Source: CAZTDD01 sp964612675 (GTDB lineage: Bacteria > Hinthialibacterota > Hinthialibacteria > Hinthialibacterales > JAKPRU01). Taken from it: a DNA stretch of 9,325 nucleotides. The position numbers and the translations under genes are program-made. Location: assembly GCA_964612675.1 (NCBI GenBank), contig CAZTDD010000180.1, forward strand, positions 1-9,325, in the 5' to 3' direction. Numbering within the stretch: position 1 is the stretch's first letter; each line of letters starts with the position of its first letter. The notes beneath the pieces were generated by a model. That model was not told the DNA's origin and made no database searches. It was given only the letters and a program-made list of their open reading frames with translations. Of the stretch, positions 1-6,346 are shown piece by piece.

Positions 1-53
1 TTCCGGTTCAAATGACATACATAGTAAAATCAATTGCCCGTAAAAAATGTCTG

Positions 54-211
54 GATCTTCGGGGGAGGAAAAGAAACGAGGGGATGGAAGACTTCTCTTT
101 TTCCACTCTCATCGACTTCTTGCCTCCCGGTCACCGTCTCCCGGGGCGAGAAAGTGACTTCTGATGGTACCGGCCGACTTTTTGCCGCGAGTGGCGGCTC
201 GGACACGGCCT
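54..211. repeat. Copy A of a ~158-bp direct duplication
   Basis: This segment recurs at 509-666 with a constant offset of 455 bp and about seven mismatches by eye, roughly 95% identity. The mismatches cluster around 154-175. Both copies start at GATCTTCGGGGGAGG. Weaker shared words continue past the main block: GGTGGCACCC at 222-231 and 713-722, and CCGCCAAACG at 249-258 and 730-739. The ancestral unit may therefore have been about 205-230 bp with small indels. Reading frames through it are unrelated to any family I recognise, so I treat it as a non-coding dispersed repeat rather than a gene. Between this copy and the IS-like motif (212-417) I see only an imperfect CCCGTTC/GAACGGG hairpin (229-265) and no gene. 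Confidence 0.9.
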
Positions 212-417
212 GTGCACCAACGGTGGCACCCGTTCTGTTTTTCCAGCACCGCCAAACGGAACGGGATTCTCAGGATCCCGATCGCAGCGATAGACGCAGC
301 ATTTTCTGCCCCCTCTGTGTCTCGCCTCACGGAGAAGGTTCAAGAATCGTCCCTCACCCCGCCCTCTGACGGTCCGGCAAAAACTCCACGACACAGATCT
401 CAACCCCCTCCTGAGCG

Positions 418-465
418 ACCGGGCACATGGGTAACACTTTAAACCGGTCACATAGGTAACACTTT
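418..465. mobile_element. Tandem 23-nt motif resembling an IS481-type insertion-sequence end (remnant)
   Basis: Two tandem copies of a motif built on CACATGGGTAACACTTT (418-440 and 443-465) have period 25 and differ at two positions. On the minus strand this reads as AAAGTGTTACCCATGTG twice. From memory, doubled GTGTTACC-TATGTG-type motifs occur at the ends of some IS481-family elements. The block is flanked by an identical 11-nt direct repeat, CAACCCCCTCC, at 401-411 and 487-497, which could be a target duplication or chance in C-rich DNA. No transposase gene is present in the window, so at most this is a solo end or a deletion remnant. The direct repeats are certain; the IS481 assignment is tentative. 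Confidence 0.4.
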
Positions 466-508
466 TTGTCCAAGGGATACGGATTTCAACCCCCTCCGAA
501 CCTCCCCC

Positions 509-666
509 GATCTTCGGGGGAGGAAAAGAAACGAGGGGATGGAAGACTTCTCTTTTTCCACTCTCATCGACTTCTTGCCTCCCGGTCACCGTCTCCCGGG
601 GGGAGAGGGGGACTTCTGATGGCAGCGGCCGACTTTTTGCCGCGAGTGGCGGCTCGGGCACGGCCT
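509..666. repeat. Copy B of the ~158-bp direct duplication
   Basis: This is the second copy of the segment at 54-211. It is followed by a short hairpin cluster that copy A lacks at the same place. The homology then resumes weakly up to about 739, only some 12 nt from the cas2 stop codon. The copy thus occupies the side of cas2 where a type I-C array would normally begin. No CRISPR-like periodicity exists inside it. Confidence 0.9.
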
Positions 667-669
667 CTT

Positions 670-718
670 GTGGCTTCGCCACCCCGATTGACGAGCAATC
701 GGGGCCACCCGAGGTGGC
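670..718. repeat. Cluster of three adjacent short inverted repeats downstream of cas2
   Basis: Three perfect small hairpins follow one another: GTGGC-TTC-GCCAC (670-682), CCCCGATTG-acgag-CAATCGGGG (682-704) and GCCACC-CGA-GGTGGC (704-718). They lie 33-81 nt past the cas2 stop in the direction of transcription, so they could stop transcription or protect the 3' end of the cas mRNA. No U-tract follows the stems on the minus strand, so they do not form a canonical intrinsic terminator. They may simply be part of the dispersed repeat element. Confidence 0.6.
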
Positions 719-750
719 ACCCAAGCATTCCGCCAAACGCCGCTGCTGAC

Positions 751-1041
751 CTACACGATCAGCGGGCCTTCCGGATCGTAGGCGGGTTTCGCACCCACAT
801 GCTCGACCCTCGGTTTCCAATTCTTACCCAAAAAGTAAAACCGCAGACTGTCCTCGTCCCGTTCGATCAAATCGATCAACCGCTTCTTGAGCTCGGTCCA
901 TTGCGCCGGATCGACGAGACACTCGAAGACCGAATTCTGCACACGCTGACCGTAATTCTCACAGACCTTCGCGACACGCCTCAGCCGCCTCTGCCCCGCA
1001 CTCGATTCGGTACGAACGTCATACGTCACCAACACCATCAT
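751..1041 (-). CDS. cas2: CRISPR-associated protein Cas2 (type I-C)
   Basis: This encodes a 96-residue Cas2, the structural partner of Cas1 in the spacer-integration complex. The N-terminus MMVLVTYDV is the first beta-strand of the ferredoxin-like fold, with the conserved Asp (D8 in TYDV). VQNSVFEC (residues 34-41) and RFYFLGKNW (67-75) match the later strands of I-C Cas2 proteins, and the length is typical. Two consecutive ATGs exist (1041 and 1038). I chose the first because GGAG at 1052-1055 sits 10 nt upstream. It follows cas1 after 6 nt and is the last gene of the operon, ending in TAG at 751-753. No CRISPR array follows within the 750 bp available. Confidence 0.97.
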   Translation of the reverse strand: MMVLVTYDVRTESSAGQRRLRRVAKVCENYGQRVQNSVFECLVDPAQWTELKKRLIDLIERDEDSLRFYFLGKNWKPRVEHVGAKPAYDPEGPLIV

Positions 1042-1047
1042 GATCGA

Positions 1048-2079
1048 TCATCTCCACAGAAACGCCGGATACCCGTCCAGATCGCCGCGCAGGTGACGCG
1101 CCAGCAGCATCGCCTGCACATGAGGCAAGAGCCCAATCGCCACCTTCTCGCCCAAAAACGGATGCTGGATTTCTTCCTTCTTTCGATTCTGATACGCGAC
1201 CAAGAGCCCCTTGCGGGTATCGTCATCCATCATGACCGCGCCGGTCTCGGTTTCCTTGAACCCTTTGGCTTTGAGCTGCTGACGGTTCACCAGCGACAAG
1301 GCCAACCGATCCGCCAACACGGGCCGGAATTCCTCCATTAGATCCAGCGCCAAACCTGGACGGCCGGGTCGGTCCCTATGGAGATATCCAACCGCCGGAT
1401 CGAGTCCAACCGTCTCCAACGCCGACCGAACATCATGTGTCAATAAGGTATAGAGAAACGACAACAAGGCGTTCATCCGGTCAAGCGGCGGACGGCGGGA
1501 GCGTTCATGAAAATAGAATCCCTCTTTTTGCGCCACGATCAGATGATTGAACACGCCGAAGTACACGTTCGCCGCTTCGCCTTCCCTGCCGCGCACGATT
1601 TCGAGCGGAAGCGGGTCCCGCGTTTTGTCGAGGATTCGTGCGAGACGCGCGATCGCCTGGCGGACCGGTTCGGGGTCCGGATGATTGCCGTGGTCGCGGA
1701 GGACACGTTGAAGCACCGTGCGGCAGTTGGCGATTTTGGCGATAACGACAGCGCGGGCGATATCCGCTGCAGCGCCTTCGTCATCCGCGCGACGATATTG
1801 TTCGCGGCGCAGGAGCACATTCCCGGAGACCGGTCCCTCGACACGTGCCAGGAATTTGCCGTACTCGGTCAGAAACGAGATTTTGACGTTCCGCTCGGCA
1901 CACATCCCCATGAGCGGCGGGCTGCACGAAACCTGACCGAAACAGACGACGCCGCTGAGAGTATGGATGGGGAGGCGCAGGACGGTCTCGCGTTCGACCT
2001 GGACTTTCACCGTCTCGCCTTCCTGGCAAAGGTATGCGCCTTGTGTTGTGACATAGAGTGTGTTGAGAAGGCGTTTCAT
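1048..2079 (-). CDS. cas1: CRISPR-associated integrase Cas1 (type I-C)
   Basis: This encodes a 343-residue Cas1, the metal-dependent integrase that inserts new spacers at the leader end of an array, acting with Cas2 and Cas4. The N-terminus MKRLLNTLYV is typical of I-C Cas1. Putative metal-binding residues are E166 in GREGEAANVYF, H234 in GYLHRDRPGRPG and the acidic D246/E249 in LALDLMEEFRP. The C-terminal helix ends GDLDGYPAFLWR. The reading frame stays open upstream to 2226, but that extension only overlaps cas4. I placed the start at ATG 2079 because AGGGGG at 2086-2091 is 6 nt away and the family N-terminus begins there. The cas4 stop is 1 nt upstream, implying translational coupling. Confidence 0.97.
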   Translation of the reverse strand: MKRLLNTLYVTTQGAYLCQEGETVKVQVERETVLRLPIHTLSGVVCFGQVSCSPPLMGMCAERNVKISFLTEYGKFLARVEGPVSGNVLLRREQYRRADDEGAAADIARAVVIAKIANCRTVLQRVLRDHGNHPDPEPVRQAIARLARILDKTRDPLPLEIVRGREGEAANVYFGVFNHLIVAQKEGFYFHERSRRPPLDRMNALLSFLYTLLTHDVRSALETVGLDPAVGYLHRDRPGRPGLALDLMEEFRPVLADRLALSLVNRQQLKAKGFKETETGAVMMDDDTRKGLLVAYQNRKKEEIQHPFLGEKVAIGLLPHVQAMLLARHLRGDLDGYPAFLWR

Positions 2080-2080
2080 G

Positions 2081-2800
2081 TCATTCCCCCTCGTGTTCGA
2101 ACGCTTTTGCGAGATAGGTCCGCACGCTTCGGCGTTTGCCGACCGTTTTTGGCATACAGATATTGAGCAGCGAGCATTTGTCGCATTTCTTTTCGTAGCG
2201 GGCCGGAGGTGTTTTTCGGCTGTCAATCAGTTCGTGAAGTTGTGCGGCGGCGTTTTTGGTTTTCGTGCGCAGGGTATCGGTGAAGACGATATCTTTTCGG
2301 CGGCGTGTTTTGCCGTAGAAGATCGCGCCTTCGGGGATATTTGTTTGAAGCATTTCTTCGAGGCAGATCGCCTGCGCGCAGAGTTGGACTTCGAAGCTGG
2401 TTTCGTGACGGAGTCGTCCGCGTTTGTACTCGACGGGGAACGGCCGCCACCGGCCGGAGAGACCGGGCAGCGACACGTTCCCGTGAGTTTCGTTGTTGGA
2501 TTCGTTCGGTGACACGGTTACGCGGTGGAATTCAACGACGTCCGCGATACCGGAGAGACCGAGTCGAAATGAGCGGAGGCGCAGACCGCGCACGGTGCGG
2601 ATGTCGCCGCGCGTTTCGACGCTGTGTTCGAGGCCGGTTTTCTGGTGCAGGTGTGTCCCGTCGATGGTGAAGATATTGTCTTCCCAGAGGGTTTCGAGAT
2701 GCACCAACGCCGCGCGCCGGGGACAGAACACAACGTGCTGAAGCAGGGACAGCGACAGCAGATCGTCCTCAGTATGTTCTGGATTTGCGGTAGAGGTCAT
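2081..2800 (-). CDS. cas4: CRISPR-associated exonuclease Cas4 (type I-C, RecB-like)
   Basis: This encodes a 239-residue Fe-S nuclease that trims prespacers and sets PAM and orientation during adaptation. The four iron-sulphur cysteines are visible: C26 in VVFCPRRAALVH, and C206, C209 and C215 in KKCDKCSLLNIC. The PD-(D/E)xK nuclease core is D87 in GIADVVEFH plus E124 and K126 in PVEYKRG, followed by the QxxxY-like helix VQLCAQAICLEEML (138-151). Between D87 and E124 lies a polar stretch, NESNNETHGNVS (99-110), probably a variable loop. The start overlaps the cas7 stop as ATGA. No good Shine-Dalgarno is visible, so translation probably depends on coupling. Stand-alone Cas4 lacks cas context, so the assignment is secure here. 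Confidence 0.96.
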   Translation of the reverse strand: MTSTANPEHTEDDLLSLSLLQHVVFCPRRAALVHLETLWEDNIFTIDGTHLHQKTGLEHSVETRGDIRTVRGLRLRSFRLGLSGIADVVEFHRVTVSPNESNNETHGNVSLPGLSGRWRPFPVEYKRGRLRHETSFEVQLCAQAICLEEMLQTNIPEGAIFYGKTRRRKDIVFTDTLRTKTKNAAAQLHELIDSRKTPPARYEKKCDKCSLLNICMPKTVGKRRSVRTYLAKAFEHEGE

Positions 2801-3813
2801 TGGATTTCGGCCAGGTTTTCCGGTGGATCATCCCAGCGGATCTCCGCTTTTCCTCCATCACCAGTCACGACAAATCCCGCCTGAACGCCGCTCGGCACAG
2901 CGCTCTTACGGAACGTGACCCGGTAATCGTGATACGATCTCGGCGCTTCAACACCATCGCGCTTTTGAATATCCACGAGTTCGAAGAGCTTATGCGCGGG
3001 TGCACAGCCGAGTTTTGCCTGCTGAACGCGCTGGTTTTCATCCGAATCGGTGCCGACGTGTTTGAACACGAAAATCGGTTCTCGCACCGACATGGTCCCT
3101 TTACTGGCGGATCGGTCGTGTTCATACATCTTGAGCAGTGCTTCCCAAAGAAGGTTCAGGTCATCCTCCGTGAAACCCGTTTCTCCGGCGAGGTGAGCAC
3201 TGACGAAGCCTTTGGCTACGTATAGCCCATAAGGGATCATGGTTTTACGGCCCATGGTGCGAAGTTTGTCTTCAGGTTGATCAGCTTCCCATTTGGCATA
3301 GTCAGCGCTCGATTTTGCACTGCCTTTCAGCTCCTCAGCCACGGCCATCCGAGTAATGGATAAATCCAGAGGCAAGACCGGGTCTGCGGAACGAGCGAAG
3401 CTGAATTGGACGGGTCCTCGTACTTGTCCAGCATTGGCTCCTGTGCTCATGACAGCACCGAATGTGCGCACATCGTAGAAGTTCTCGCACATCCATTTCC
3501 GAGCAAGTTCGACTTTGTTTTTGGTCTTCTTATCGGCGACAAGCCCGCCTTCTGTTTCCTCGTGAGCACGTGCGATTGGACGATTCAGATTGGACGCATG
3601 CTCGACGAAAACCGCATACGGCATCGTGTTTTCTTTCGCAATCTGCACGTAGTTTCTTACACGACGTTTGAGAGCCACATCGGAAACAAGACCACGCATG
3701 TCTTGCGGGTCAATTCGCGGCGCATTTGCGGCGTCGGGGTCTCCGTTCGGGTTGCCGTTCTCACAGTCGAAAAGATAGAGAAACTCGTATCGGTTTGTGA
3801 TGGGATTATTCAT
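2797..3813 (-). CDS. cas7: Type I-C Cascade backbone subunit Cas7 (Csd2)
   Basis: This encodes a 338-residue Cas7 of the Csd2 family, which polymerises along the crRNA spacer as the Cascade backbone. Family hallmarks are the start MNNPITNRYEFLYLFDCENG, then NPNGDPD (21-27), RGLVSDVALKRRVRNYV (40-56), DVRTFGAVMSTGANAGQVRGP (114-134) and SMTR-like LSITRMA (151-157). The frame is open upstream to an ATG at 3888, but those 25 extra residues are cas8c sequence in another frame. GAGGAGG at 3823-3829, 9 nt before ATG 3813, fixes the start. The first eight bases, ATGAATAA, also contain the cas8c stop. The start site is the one place where the pseudo-spacer beside the orphan repeat shows a weak PAM-plus-seed match. 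Confidence 0.97.
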   Translation of the reverse strand: MNNPITNRYEFLYLFDCENGNPNGDPDAANAPRIDPQDMRGLVSDVALKRRVRNYVQIAKENTMPYAVFVEHASNLNRPIARAHEETEGGLVADKKTKNKVELARKWMCENFYDVRTFGAVMSTGANAGQVRGPVQFSFARSADPVLPLDLSITRMAVAEELKGSAKSSADYAKWEADQPEDKLRTMGRKTMIPYGLYVAKGFVSAHLAGETGFTEDDLNLLWEALLKMYEHDRSASKGTMSVREPIFVFKHVGTDSDENQRVQQAKLGCAPAHKLFELVDIQKRDGVEAPRSYHDYRVTFRKSAVPSGVQAGFVVTGDGGKAEIRWDDPPENLAEIQ

Positions 3814-4213
3814 GGTTGTTTTCCTCCTCGGAATTGTCACTGTCTGTCTTTCTGGTTCGTAGATCTGCGAGTTGCTGATAGTAACCAAGGGCGAAGAGAC
3901 TCTGTTCTTCTAACGTGAGGGTTGACGGGGGACTGTCTTTGATATGGCCCCAGACATCAGAGATCTTCTCTTCGTACCACCACATCAATTTCGGTTTGAG
4001 TTTGTTCAGGTGGTATTGGCCGTTGCGTACTAACCGCCCCAATACGAGCGCCGGCGTACTGCTAGCGGCAGCGTAATAGCGTTGGATCACCCCGGCTCCG
4101 ACATCACCGAGCGCGCTCCTCTGCAACTGAGCGAGGATTGCTAGGAGACGACCGCAGTGGTACGCGGGATGAGGGTGGTTTTCGTTGAGACAAGGCTTGA
4201 GTTGTTTCTCCAT
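3806..4213 (-). CDS. cas11c: Small Cascade subunit Cas11c, translated from inside cas8c
   Basis: In-frame Met459 of cas8c (ATG at 4211-4213) is preceded by a strong Shine-Dalgarno, AAGGAG at 4222-4227, with an 8-nt spacing. Translation from it gives a 135-residue protein beginning MEKQLKPCLN and sharing the cas8c stop. In other type I-C systems the small subunit Cas11c is produced by exactly this kind of internal initiation near the same position, and it is needed to assemble Cascade; size and location fit. The product is predicted to be mostly helical and includes AYHCGRLLAILAQLQR, a conserved segment of the Csd1 C-terminus. Support is the site plus family precedent; there is no expression evidence. 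Confidence 0.85.
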   Translation of the reverse strand: MEKQLKPCLNENHPHPAYHCGRLLAILAQLQRSALGDVGAGVIQRYYAAASSTPALVLGRLVRNGQYHLNKLKPKLMWWYEEKISDVWGHIKDSPPSTLTLEEQSLFALGYYQQLADLRTRKTDSDNSEEENNHE

Positions 4214-5587
4214 GTCTGTATCTCCTTGTGTTCTGGCTTTCCGGATGTGATAGGCTTTGATAAGGCCCATACGCGCGTGATTGGGTGCTTCGTCCTGAAG
4301 AACCGCAGAGCGTGTGCGTACCATCGCACGTGCCAAAGCAGTCTCCGGGATAGGCTCGTTACGAACAGCAATCCGCCACATCTTGGTTTCGAGTGGCGCT
4401 GGAATCTCTTTGAGATCGCGGACCATAGAGCCGAGCACCGCCATGAGCTTCGGGTCTTGGGCCTTTCGACCACCTTCCCGATGGACTATTGAAAGATCGT
4501 CGAACCAGGTGTTGATGTTCCGCACCAATTGTGTGAATTGGCCTTCCATCCAATCGCGGAGCATCACTCGGCCACTTGCCCCCGAGAGCGTCAAAGCGTG
4601 ATAGTAGTTGTCAGCGAGATCCGGGCGTTCGCCCTTTTCAATGCTTTGAAGCATCAGCGCCGCCCGGCGTTGTGCGTCCCGCTCCTGGATTTCAGGTGGG
4701 TCTACGAGTTGCGGCAACGGGTCGTCCTCTGCTGGGACTTCTCTTGCATACCAATGAACGACCTTTGTCGCTGCCAAACGTCGGCTTTTGTTTCTGATCA
4801 GGAAGTTCAGAGCCGCACGATAGGTCATGCCTGCTTCTTCCGACACTGCCGCATTTGTGGATTGTTCCAGGTCATAGGACCGGAAGGCTTCCTTGTCAAA
4901 ACCGATTACGACATCTCCGGTGGCTAGACCGCCCACGTCGCCCAGCCCTTCGATCTTGGGGTGAGTGGCAAGTGGTTCAGCCAATTCCCCGGTGACTAAA
5001 CAGCGCATGGCACCGGAAGCGCCGGAGGTTGCCTTCTTTTGCTTACGGGGCTTTTGGTCGACGAGCGACTTTCGGTAATCTCGCCACCATCCATGCCAAG
5101 CATCCGACTCAACGGGAAAAGAACCGCCGATTCTAAGCGTAACCTTATCGTTCGGCTTGACCTTCTGAGATTCCAGTTTCGCCCTGATTCCCTCGACCTT
5201 CTGAGGTTCAGAAAACGTGTTGCAAACTGATTTCAGAGTCGGGACGACTTCTGCAGCGCGTCTCAGAAGATCGACGAAGTACTTGTGTTTCGCCTGGATC
5301 TTGGGGTTCTCCGGATTCTTGCTGACGAGAGCAACAACCTCTGCAGAGTCCACAAGGAAGTGGCTTTTTGTTACACCGCCTGAAACCATCTCCTGTTGGT
5401 TGAGATCCGGACAAATGGGGAATGTCTGACCTCGATTTCTTTTCTGCTCGGTATCTCCCAGCTCAAGAACCTCGAGAAACCGACCGTCCTCATCAAACAT
5501 GATCGCCCAGCGAACGTCCTTCGGCTTGAAACCCGCTTCGGCTTTCAAGCCATGGTCACGGGCATATTCGATTAGTGCTCCTAGCAT
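3806..5587 (-). CDS. cas8c: Type I-C Cascade large subunit Cas8c (Csd1)
   Basis: This encodes a 593-residue Csd1-family large subunit, expected to recognise the PAM and recruit Cas3. The start MLGALIEYARDHGL and WAIMFDEDGRFLEV (27-40) are characteristic. KSHFLVDSAEVV (74-85), CLVTGELAEPLATHPKIEG (196-214), RSYDLEQSTNAAVSEEAG (236-253) and AALNFLIRN (258-266) match conserved Csd1 blocks. The C-terminal 135 residues form the small-subunit-like helical region and carry their own start (see cas11c). A strong AAGGAGG (5596-5602) lies 8 nt before the ATG, inside the end of cas5c, whose stop is 2 nt upstream. The stop lies within cas7. Length is normal and nothing suggests a frameshift. Confidence 0.97.
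   Translation of the reverse strand: MLGALIEYARDHGLKAEAGFKPKDVRWAIMFDEDGRFLEVLELGDTEQKRNRGQTFPICPDLNQQEMVSGGVTKSHFLVDSAEVVALVSKNPENPKIQAKHKYFVDLLRRAAEVVPTLKSVCNTFSEPQKVEGIRAKLESQKVKPNDKVTLRIGGSFPVESDAWHGWWRDYRKSLVDQKPRKQKKATSGASGAMRCLVTGELAEPLATHPKIEGLGDVGGLATGDVVIGFDKEAFRSYDLEQSTNAAVSEEAGMTYRAALNFLIRNKSRRLAATKVVHWYAREVPAEDDPLPQLVDPPEIQERDAQRRAALMLQSIEKGERPDLADNYYHALTLSGASGRVMLRDWMEGQFTQLVRNINTWFDDLSIVHREGGRKAQDPKLMAVLGSMVRDLKEIPAPLETKMWRIAVRNEPIPETALARAMVRTRSAVLQDEAPNHARMGLIKAYHIRKARTQGDTDMEKQLKPCLNENHPHPAYHCGRLLAILAQLQRSALGDVGAGVIQRYYAAASSTPALVLGRLVRNGQYHLNKLKPKLMWWYEEKISDVWGHIKDSPPSTLTLEEQSLFALGYYQQLADLRTRKTDSDNSEEENNHE
4222..4227 (-). promoter_or_regulatory. Internal ribosome-binding site for cas11c
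   Basis: AAGGAG on the minus strand lies inside the cas8c coding sequence (codons around QGDTD), 8 nt before Met459. It is as strong as the sites that start the stand-alone genes of this operon, such as AAGGAGG of cas8c and GAGGAGG of cas7. This is the main evidence for the internal gene. Confidence 0.8.
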
Positions 5588-5589
5588 GG

Positions 5590-6318
5590 TTATTGCCTCC
5601 TTGCGCCTTTCAGCACGCGATCGCTGGCATACTCCGGGACTTCCATAACGCCATCGGATAGCACTGCATGAAAAAGGCTGATTGAAGCTTTGTCTTCACA
5701 TGTCCCGGGACGAGACAAATCGAACACGTCGTAAAGCATGAATCCCAGATCCATGTTCAGCGCTTCTGGCGTCGAGCGGGACGGCTCCGGCTCAACCAGC
5801 CTGAAATATGCAGGAAACTCTCGGCATCCAAAGTAGGGCTGATAAACACACTTGCCCTTACTGGCTCGCCGTTGAAACTGCGACTCCATCGCTTTGATCC
5901 GGTCTTCAAATCCCGGCCAGGGATAGATCACACCGTGGAGTCGATAACGAACGTCTTTGAGAGCCATTGTCTGTCTTTGAGTTCGGCCCCTCTGATCTGT
6001 ACCCAGCATTTCCCTGTCCCCATCAGCCCAAAGCGGTTCAGGTTTCCCTGTTCCAGCCATCCACTTCGTCACCGCGTGCGCAGGGACTTTGTCTTTGACT
6101 TCATTCCTACGCAACGCGATGTAGTTCGGCGGCGAAAGGATTTCGATCTTTTTCACCTGCCAGCGGAATTCGCTGGGCTTACAGTAAATCGCATCGAAAA
6201 TCCCACGTGCGGCCGACGGCGTGATGACCGGGTAGCTGAACCTTTCGACCTTGAATTCGGGCCGCGAGAAACAGGCCAGTTCGCCCCAGACTTCCAAGAC
6301 TTGGTCCTTCGGTTTCAT
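5590..6318 (-). CDS. cas5c: Type I-C crRNA endonuclease and Cascade subunit Cas5c (Cas5d)
   Basis: This encodes a 242-residue Cas5 of the I-C type. In this subtype, which lacks Cas6, Cas5c cleaves the repeat hairpin and stays bound to the crRNA 5' handle. The N-terminus LEVWGELACFSRPEFKVERFSY (8-29) and PSAARGIFDAIYCKP (34-48) are typical. Y45 sits where the catalytic Tyr46 of the Bacillus halodurans enzyme is reported. TQRQTMALKDVRYRLHG (113-129) is the conserved core segment; I could not place the second catalytic Lys/His pair with confidence, though H128 is nearby. GCREFPAYFRLVEP (169-182) and LGFMLYDVF (196-204) are also family blocks. A G-rich site (GGGGG at 6327-6331) lies 8 nt before the ATG, 28 nt after cas3. 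Confidence 0.96.
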   Translation of the reverse strand: MKPKDQVLEVWGELACFSRPEFKVERFSYPVITPSAARGIFDAIYCKPSEFRWQVKKIEILSPPNYIALRRNEVKDKVPAHAVTKWMAGTGKPEPLWADGDREMLGTDQRGRTQRQTMALKDVRYRLHGVIYPWPGFEDRIKAMESQFQRRASKGKCVYQPYFGCREFPAYFRLVEPEPSRSTPEALNMDLGFMLYDVFDLSRPGTCEDKASISLFHAVLSDGVMEVPEYASDRVLKGARRQ

Positions 6319-6346
6319 CTCATTTTCCCCCTTTCCAAGAAGAGAT

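Noticed and set aside
484..515. Possible degenerate CRISPR repeat: TTTCAACCCCCTCC resembles the first 14 bases of the orphan repeat on the plus strand
   Set aside because: Similarity is limited to 12 of 14 bases in C-rich DNA, the hairpin half is absent, and a like sequence at 399-411 belongs to the flanking direct repeats.
131..820. 229-codon open frame on the minus strand crossing the duplication into cas2
   Set aside because: Out of frame with cas2, composed of repeat and hairpin DNA, rich in Arg/Gly/Pro as expected for a random GC-rich frame.
466..1341. 291-codon open frame on the plus strand
   Set aside because: It runs antisense through cas2 and the end of cas1 and begins in repeat DNA; the minus-strand genes are unmistakable.
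2080..2226. Upstream start for cas1 at 2226
   Set aside because: The extension overlaps the conserved cysteine region of cas4 and lacks Cas1 similarity; ATG 2079 has a good ribosome-binding site.
3814..3888. Upstream start for cas7 at 3888
   Set aside because: The added residues are out-of-frame cas8c sequence, and the strong GAGGAGG site and family N-terminus point to 3813.
5581..5596. Match of the pseudo-spacer start ATGGTTA to the plus strand at the cas8c start
   Set aside because: Only seven bases match and the preceding AGC is not the TTC PAM expected for type I-C.
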